DNA from: Monoraphidium neglectum
Taxonomy: Eukaryota > Chlorophyta > Chlorophyceae > Sphaeropleales > Selenastraceae
NCBI RefSeq assembly: GCF_000611645.1
Contig: NW_014013303.1
Location: forward strand, 17,606 to 31,588
Direction: 5' to 3'
Length of the DNA: 13,983 nt
In this document: piece after piece, positions 1 through 7,000 of the stretch
How the letters are laid out: every line of letters starts with the position of its first letter
Position numbering within the stretch: the stretch's first letter is position 1
Made by a program: the position numbers and the translations under genes
The notes under the pieces: generated by a model
The model's database searches: none
Seen by the model: the letters and a program-made list of their open reading frames with translations, nothing else
Told to the model about the DNA's origin: nothing

Positions 1-2690
1 GCCGAGCCACTGGCACAGGCGGGCCGCACCGGCAGGGAGTACGTGATGCGCTCCGGCGGCGGCTTGGGGGACGCCGAGACGGGCAGCACCCAGCGGCCGG
101 TGGCGGCGACCTCGGGGCGGTTGGGGAAGAGCGAGGCCACGTGGCCGTCGGGGCCGACGCCCAGGAGGATCTGGTCAAACACGGGCAGACCCTCGGCATC
201 TGAAAATGGAAGTTGGGCGGTTGCCGGCAGGGAGGGCGTGCGCTTCAGACAAGAGTGTGTGAAGAGACGAGCCGGGCCTGAAGCAGGCCCACGGGCGCCC
301 AGACCGCCGCCGCTGCCAAGCGTCGCCGCGGAAGCCGATGCTATGGGCCGCGGCGGCAAGGCGGGGCGAAGCTCACCGCGAGGCAGCACGCTGGCGGGCA
401 GGCCCAGGAGCTGGCCCTCGTACTTGATGGCCGCCTGCTCCACTGTGAGGCCCTCTGAAATGGCCACAACCTGGGTTGTTACCAATGTGAACCCCGTGGC
501 AAGGGAAAATGTCAACAGGCGGACTCGTTGTACAAGATTGTCGCGTTTCACTCGTATGTTGGTAACACAAACAGGCGTCGTACGGAACAACGCAAGCTAG
601 AGCCGCAATCGCGGTCCTGCGCACAGCGTGGAGCAGCGCGCCCGGGTGCCGCAGACTGCCATGCGCAACCGAACTGAACCACGCATCCCCGTCACCCCTC
701 ACCTGCGCCGCCGGGATGGGCACGCGTGACAGCAGCGCCTCCTGCGCGCCCTTGTAGTTGCTGTCCGCGCTGCTGTGCGCCACGTTGCGCTCGTCCACGA
801 AGAAGACCCACCACTTTGACCAGTCAACGCCCTTGACCTCCGCCAGGCCGGACAGCATGTTGAGCAGGCTGTGCAGGTTTGATGAGGGACGGCGCGCGCG
901 AGTGGAACGGTGTGCGGAAAGGAGATGTGGTGATTGGTGTTGTGGATGTGGTTGTGCATGTGCATGTGCATGCACTACTAGTGTGCGCGCGTGCATGTGC
1001 TGAAAAGTGGCCGTCCTTGCGACAATGCTGTCATCAGGGTGCAGCGCACATGGCTAGCGAAACTGTCGGTGCCGCTATTCGAAGATCGGTGCACGTCTGC
1101 TTTACGGGCAGTCTTGCCGGTCCCCGGAGAGCGCAACGTTTGTGGTTCCCTCTGGCCCCGCTCAAAACCCGTTCAGCACTGGCGACGGCCGGCGGGTTCT
1201 GCAGCGGGGCACGCGCATGCGATGCTTGCAGATGGTGCTCGTAAGCACTTGAACGTGCTTGCTTGCGTATGCGTGCATGCATGTATACATGTTTGTGCGT
1301 GTCAACAGAGTCAGTGATGGGTATATGCAGATAGCAACCTGTGTCTGTTGCTCTGTCATCGAATTGAATCATGCGACACTGGCGAGGTATGCACTACCCC
1401 CCTGTTGCCCTGGCCAACGCATCAGGGCACCCTGCATGAGAAGCGAGGGGCGCGAGACAACGGTTAGCCCCGCCCACCTGCCGCCCGACAGCACCAGGGT
1501 GAACGAGCCCTTCGCCTTGATGGCGGCGGCCGCGGCGTCGCTCACGAGCTTGGCCAGCCCCTTGGCGGCGTTCTTGGGGGTCGCGTAAATGATGACCTGG
1601 TGGGTGGGTTGTTGTCGGTTGGTTGCGTGAGCGGGCCAGTGTCGATTCGACTTGCGCTTGGGGGGAGTTGGTGTCTTGCATCAATGCTTGCCCAGGAACA
1701 CAAGGGTGCTTATGAGAAGAGAGGAAGGTGCATATGAGGTCTGTCGGTGCCGCTATTCGAAGATCGGTGCACGCCTGCTTTTCGGGCAGTCTTGCCGGTC
1801 CCCGGAGAGCGCAACGTTTGGCGTTCCCTCTGGCCCCGCTCAAAACCCGGGCGGCACTGGCGGCGGCCGGCGGGTTCTGCAGCGGGGCGGTCCTGACCAC
1901 AAAACAGCTGCTAAGGCATGAGCTGCCTGCCGTGGGCCGCCGCGTGCCACCGGCGCAGGTGCTGCAGCAGCTGTTGCTCCCCCTTCCCGCAGACGCGACC
2001 CCGTCCCGGCTCCCGGAACCGCCCCTGGGCCCTGTGCCCCAGGCGCCGACATCGCCACGCGTGCCGAGGGCGTCCTCCGGCCGCGCGCCGGCGCATTCCA
2101 CTCCGTCCCCTGGGCTGCCCGTCCTCGCCAGCTGCCGGGCGCACCTGCGCATCGCCCTCTCCGGGATACTGAAACTGGTGCACGTCCACATCCAGGCCCG
2201 CGCCCTTGCTGGTGCTGATGGGAGCAATGACGCCGCTAGCCATCAGGTGCGCTCCCTGCCAGAGGTTAGGGGCGCGGTCCGCATTTGGGGGGTCGGTAGG
2301 AGTCGGGCCCGCCGCGGCGGCTGCCAAAGTATCAGAGCAACTGCAGGGCGGGCGCGTCAGCGTGCTGCATTAGGCGTGGTGGCGGCGACGAAGCCGCTGC
2401 GTTCGCAGCAGGTGCTTCAAGTGGCGGCGACGCACCATAACCGGGGGGATCCCCTTCTCCCACGAAGTCTTGGGGATGACGTTGATGAACGGCTGCTCGC
2501 GCTTGGCACCGTTGCCGTTGCCGTTGGCGCGCTTCGCCGCCGGCTCGGCAACCGCACGGACCACCACTGACGCGGCAGACGAAGGGCGCTTGAAGCTCGT
2601 CAGCGGGGTCCCGTGCTGTAACAACATTCTCTCCCCTGCGCGGTAGTGCCGGCACAAGGAGCGAGAGGTGGCCTCATTGCCTAGCATCAT
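1..2690 (-). CDS. PGL: Chloroplast-type 6-phosphogluconolactonase, 3' end cut by window
   Basis: Hydrolyses 6-phosphogluconolactone to 6-phosphogluconate, the second step of the oxidative pentose phosphate pathway, probably in the plastid. My exons (minus strand) are 2690-2436, 2255-2145, 1596-1478, 868-703, 470-377 and 199-1. All have AG acceptors and GT donors and join in phase. Residues are numbered from the ATG at 2690. Family motifs: LVLSGGS (about 156-162), the WWVFFVDER block (181-189), DSNY (197-200), the GPDGH catalytic-site motif (264-268) with ASLF after it, and SPKPPPERIT near the edge. The first ~50 residues are basic and Ser/Ala-rich, ending near VVVRAVAE, like a transit peptide. 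An alternative in-frame start at 2627 (MLLQHG) gives a more typical one. Residues ~65-122 are an extra segment before the catalytic domain. The last visible exon may end at 30, where a GTGCGG donor-like site follows, or may run past the edge. The enzyme call is firm; exon 1-2 membership rests on phase and continuity. Confidence 0.9.
908..1005. repeat. TG/CA-rich low-complexity tract
   Basis: The plus strand is rich in GTG, TGTG and GTGCAT units (for example GTGCATGTGCATGTGCATGC). Read on the coding minus strand it is CA-rich and lies about 40 bases before the 3' splice site at 869. Confidence 0.7.
1063..1210. repeat. Intronic dispersed repeat, copy 1 (148 bases)
   Basis: Matches 1741-1888 base for base with no gap and 8 mismatches by eye (about 95% identity). 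The right end folds back on itself: 1155-1162 pairs with 1203-1210 (8 bp) and 1166-1171 pairs with 1193-1198 (6 bp). There is no protein motif and no clear target-site duplication. Whether it is a short mobile element, a segmental copy or a structured RNA element is unknown. Confidence 0.9.
1597..2144 (-). other. Second intron of the lactonase gene (548 bases)
   Basis: Runs from the donor CAG/GTGCGC at 2145/2144 to the acceptor CACCAG before 1596, phase 0. It contains the second copy of the 148-base repeat (1741-1888). The long open frames crossing it on both strands look like GC-rich chance frames and show no recognisable domain. Confidence 0.75.
1741..1888. repeat. Intronic dispersed repeat, copy 2 (148 bases)
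   Basis: Second copy of the element at 1063-1210, offset by exactly 678 bases in the same orientation, but in a different intron of the same gene. The foldback arms are kept: 1833-1840 with 1881-1888, and 1844-1849 with 1871-1876. A GGT trinucleotide flanks both ends, too short to call a target-site duplication. Confidence 0.9.
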
Positions 2691-2738
2691 GAGTAGGAGC
2701 GGCGGCCCAGCGCGGCCTCAAAAGAAGGATCCAACATC

Positions 2739-2746
2739 ATTATACA
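2739..2746 (-). promoter_or_regulatory. Possible TATA-like element of the lactonase gene
   Basis: Minus-strand TGTATAAT lies about 49 bases upstream of the first ATG (2690) and about 112 upstream of the alternative ATG (2627). It is AT-rich in an otherwise GC-rich region. The position suits a TATA box, but there is no transcript evidence. Confidence 0.3.
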
Positions 2747-3039
2747 TCACTTCAAGCTGGCAGCCGTCGCAGTCACCAGGCTCCAGATCGCCAGCTGCCA
2801 GCATTCGGCGCCCGCACCTGCTGCGTCCGAACGAGTACAACAATTGATGATGTAGTTATATCAGGGCAGATACCCGATACTCTGGCGATACTTGGGCACA
2901 CTTGTGCCCCCTGCCCAGTAAGAGGAGCGGCTGCTCGAGCACTGCTGACAAGCTCTCATCCCTCACTGCATTCCTAATCTGCTGCCGCCTTGCACCCAAC
3001 ATCAGCCTGCTTCCAAAATATCAACGCATCCTCAATCCA

Positions 3040-3044
3040 TTACA
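3040..3044 (-). terminator. Candidate TGTAA polyadenylation signal of the kinesin gene
   Basis: Minus-strand TGTAA, preceded by a T-run, lies about 445 bases past the kinesin stop codon. TGTAA is the usual poly(A) signal in Chlamydomonas and related green algae. A five-base match is weak by itself; position and strand are what support it. Confidence 0.35.
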
Positions 3045-3486
3045 AAAAAACGTTGTCCCAGGTCGTTGCCATTCACAGTCAACGGAGATGCCCAAGGCTG
3101 CGGAGCACAGCCACTGCACCTGGTGATGAACCCACGAGCTTGTGTCACCACTCCCCGCATGACAGGGCGTTTGCTTTGGAAGGGGTGACAGGCATGACAG
3201 CCATGTCAAAGACTTTCAGATTGCCATCATGTGCACGGACAGGGGCGGAGCGACTACTGCTACGATGCACGGCGCGCCTGTGGCCCGCACACCGCAGGTC
3301 AAACGCAAGTTTGACTCCTGTCTGATGCAATACTGCGCGTGCTCAAAACACAACACGTCGCAAGACCTCGCGATGGTCACAGCGCCGGCCCTGAATGAAT
3401 GACACAGCCCCAAACTTAACGGTCCGCAGTGCTGACAGCTTCCACAGCTCAGCTTCCCCCCGCCTGCCCCGCCTGACAACCGTCCT

Positions 3487-3914
3487 CTACCCTGTGCCGG
3501 TCCCTAGCTTTCTCAGCAGCTTGTCCCTGGCCTCGTAAAACCTGATGATGTCGCAGTCCGCCGCCGCATTGCCAGTGAGGTGCGGCTTGGCGGCAGCCAG
3601 GACCGACGCGCCCACTGACGTCATCAGATCCTGGAGCAACAGCTTTCCAGGGCTGCATTCCTCCTGCTGCTGCTGCTGCTGCCGCTGCTGCTGCGGCTGC
3701 GGCTGCTGCTGCTGCTGCTGCGACGGCACCAATCGGCGTTGCTGTTGCGGTTGCTGCTGCTGAGGACGCTGATCGACGGCGGGCTCCTTGCCCCAGCTTG
3801 ACTCAGGCAGGATCTGCGGGCCGCAGCTGCTGGACATTAGAATCATCGGGCCCTCCTGCGGCTGCCAAGCCGAAGCCTGCTGCTGCTGGCCTGATTGTTT
3901 CTGCGGCTGCAGCA

Positions 3915-4000
<86 letters not shown>

Positions 4001-7000
4001 GCGGAGCGCGCCATGAGCTCCACCCACTGCTGAAAGTCCCTCTGCAGGCGCAGCCGGCTCCCCTCCAGCAGGTTCTGCAGGTGCTGCACCTCCCCCTTGA
4101 GCTGCCGCAGCCGGTCAAACGCGGAGGTGTAAGCGGCGCGCTCCTGCGGGCCGGAGGGTCAAACGGGTTGCGAGCGGCACGCGAGGCGCCGCGGGGATCC
4201 AGGCCAAGCACGTGGGGAGGCCTCGACGAAGCGTTCGACGGCCTGCTCCTGGCGCCAGCTGGCGCTGTCGAGTTTGGCCGCAACGGCCCCAAAAACGAAG
4301 TTCTGCAGCTGCCTCTTTGCACGAATTGGTAGTCTCCGGCTGTGAGGCTCACCGTTTCTATGCCCCCTTTGCAGCGCTCCTCCTCTGGGTCGGGCGCCGC
4401 CAGCTCGACGGCCGGGTCGCGGCCGCCAGCAACACCTAGAAATCCAAAGGAGAAGCCGCCGCCGCTTGCAAGTTGCAATCCATTGTATACGTGGGGTGCT
4501 GCGGGCGCAGCTCATGCAAACCCGAATGCTGCACCAGCCGCCTCCTGCGCTGCTTCCCATTACGCCCCGCCTGCGCCCCGCGACTCACATGCCGCGGAGC
4601 GCTGCATGCGCCGCTGCTCCAGCTCGGCGCGCAGCTGCCCGATGCGCGCCTTTGCCGCGTTGACGGCCGCGCCCATGGCCTTCGCCTCGTCGTACTTTGC
4701 TTTCAGGAGGCACTTATTCTCCTCTATGGCCTGTGAAATTGGGGACATGGTGGCAACATGCATCAAGTGGGGTGAGTTGGTGGGCTGCCTGCAGTGTCCA
4801 GCAGGGGTGGATCGCAGGGTACGTGAGGTGCAAGGTCAGTCAAGGGGTGGATCGCAGGGTGCGTAAGGTGCATGCTTGTTGGGGCTTGCATTGGCAAGAT
4901 ATGCGGTCGCACATCATTTGAAGCCTGGGCGCTCGGTGTGTGTGCAGGCGGTCGCGAAACCTCTGGCGCTGGCGTCGTTTTTGTGCCTGGCACTCCCAGC
5001 AAAAAGCAGGCTCAGTTGCACCAGGCGCATGGCGGAAGCTGTTGCCTCACCTCGTTGTGTTTGTAGCTCTTCCTGAAAGCTTCAAAGGCCTTGTTCCTGT
5101 CAGACAGCAGGTGCACGTCCAGCAGCGCAGACAGCACCTCGCAGCCGCCCCCATGGCGTGCCTGCTGCTGCTGATGCTGCTGGTCTCCGGTCTGCACCTG
5201 GTCGCTAGAGCTCTCACTGTCTTGGCCGCCCGCCACGGCTCCCTTCCCCGGGCTACCGCCGCCCCCGCAGCCAGGCTGCGCGCCAGGCAGCTGCAGCGCC
5301 GGCCGCCCGCCCGCGGCCTGGTGGCGCACGCCCACCAGGAGCGCTATCTCGCTGTCCCTCTGCTGCACCTGCAGCCGCAGCTTGCGCAGCTGCGAGCGCA
5401 GGTCGTCGCTGACGTCATCGCCCGGCTCCGCCCGGCCCCCCAGCCGCCCTGCGGCAGCACCGGCGTCGCTCGTACCGCCAGTCAAAGAAGCGCCTGTGGG
5501 TTTGACCGGGGCTTGCGCGCCTCCCGGTCCATTGGGTGGCGCATCGGCCGGTGCAGGGCCGCCCGGCGCGGGCGTGCTGCCCTGCCGCACAAACCTCCGC
5601 AGGATGTCAAAGCCTGCGTCGGCAGCACCGTGACGCGGCATTGTCATCAGCGCCGTCGTGCAATGCGGCAGCTGGCCCTCTGAAACCGGCGGCCGCCGTG
5701 CATGCATCTACCCTGCATACAAGAGCCAGCCAGTCGGCCCCTGCCAGTTTCTTGGCCAGGGTTCAGGCTTCAAAATCCTCGTCATTGAAAACCCCAGGGT
5801 TTTGAACCCTCAAGCTCACACGCGCGGATCGTCATCAGATCTCCCCCCGCCGCGAGGGCCGTGCCCTCGCCGCCGTCCGCGCAGAAGGCCGCCACCTGCG
5901 CCTCCAGGCGCGCCAGCTCGTCCGGCGTGAGGGGGCCGCGCTCGGGGCCGCCCCTCAGCAGGTGGAGCTCGTCCTTGAGGTCGCGGATCTGGGGACAGCG
6001 AGGCATTGTCACCCGGTGAGCTTTTGGTGAAGGCGGCTTGTTCAACACTGGGGGCTGTCTTTGCCTAGTGAGGCTCCAAGCAGTGGGTGACCAGACTCAT
6101 GGCGGGCCGTCTGCAGCAGCTGTTCAAGCGCGCCTGCATGCAGGCGGCCATGCATGCAGGCGGCATCCTCGTCCCCTGGCCAACACGGTGTTGAGCGATC
6201 AACCCTCACGGCTGCCCCCCTCCCCATTGCGTGCCAGGAAGTTGGCTCTCAAAGACAAACGACTCAAGCACAAACGCCCCACCTCCTGCTTCAGGCGCCG
6301 TATAATGGCGGCGGGGTCGAGCTCCTCGTTGACGCGCAGCTCATTAGTCACCATGGCCACGCGCTGCGCGAAGCGGCACGTGCTGATGGACTCGTCGAGC
6401 TGCGCATCGTGGGGGCGCGTGGTGGGGCAGCGGGCAATCAGGTTGTCGTCACAGCGAGGTCGGTTGTCGATGAGATGACACGATCGGGGCTGCTGGAGTC
6501 AGAGAGCAAGTGCTTCCTGTGAAGGCCAGGTGAAATGTGTTGCCAAGAGCAAGAAGCGAGCAAGGCGATTTTGACACGCAACGGCGCCGCACGTGCAGCA
6601 AAGCGCCATGATTTGTACTGTATTGGGTGTGTGTGTGTGGGCGGGGGGTATGGTTGTGTGGGGGGCAAGGGGGTAGAGTATGTGTATGTATGTCCCGACC
6701 AGCCTTGCCTGCGCCTGCTCTGAATTGACGGTCGCAACCATGACTGTGCGGCAGTTGCCGCCCAGCGAGTCGCGCAACACCATGGTCATGAGGGAGTTGC
6801 GGTACGGCACATGAACCCTGCGATTGTGTGTTGGTTTGTATGCGTGTGTGCGTGTGTGCGTGTGTGCATGTGTGTGCACGCGTGCACGCGCACGTGCACA
6901 TATGTATGCACGTGAGAGGATAGCAAGGCCATAGTTTGCCCACATAAGCTGCGAAGCCCTAAAAGCACCAGTCAAAAGCAGGCGAGAGCCCGCCGCGTCA

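Larger units (their letters stand above)
869..1477 (-). other. Third intron of the lactonase gene (609 bases)
   Basis: Lies between the SGG-AG donor side (exon ending 1478) and the acceptor CACAG before exon 868-703. It holds one copy of the 148-base repeat (1063-1210), a TG/CA-rich tract near its 3' end (about 908-1005) and another alternating purine-pyrimidine stretch at about 1258-1310. No coding segment with family similarity was seen in it. Confidence 0.8.
2691..3486. other. Gap between tandem genes: kinesin 3' UTR and lactonase upstream region
   Basis: The composition is less GC-rich than the flanking exons. It should hold the 3' UTR of the minus-strand kinesin and the promoter of the minus-strand lactonase. 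Small frames (for example 2902-3126 and 3216-3479) have no recognisable motif. A short inverted repeat, GGGCACA-CT-TGTGCCC, lies at 2894-2909. I see no RNA gene. Confidence 0.6.

Noticed and set aside
1728..2570. Plus-strand 280-codon open frame over lactonase introns and exons
   Set aside because: It covers the intronic repeat and antisense exon sequence, with no motif; the lactonase exons on the minus strand explain the region.
2894..2909. Short inverted repeat as a terminator
   Set aside because: Seven-base arms with a two-base loop in a eukaryotic intergenic region have no expected terminator role, and chance is a fair explanation.
3788..4332. Plus-strand open frames encoding long Cys, Leu or Ala runs across the CTG tract
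   Set aside because: They are other-frame readings of the kinesin polyglutamine exon. The minus-strand frame is the only one that continues conserved kinesin sequence with matching splice phases.
5793..5806. AAAACCC-like palindrome resembling interstitial telomere sequence
   Set aside because: Only one short unit on each side, with no tandem array of the algal telomere repeat.
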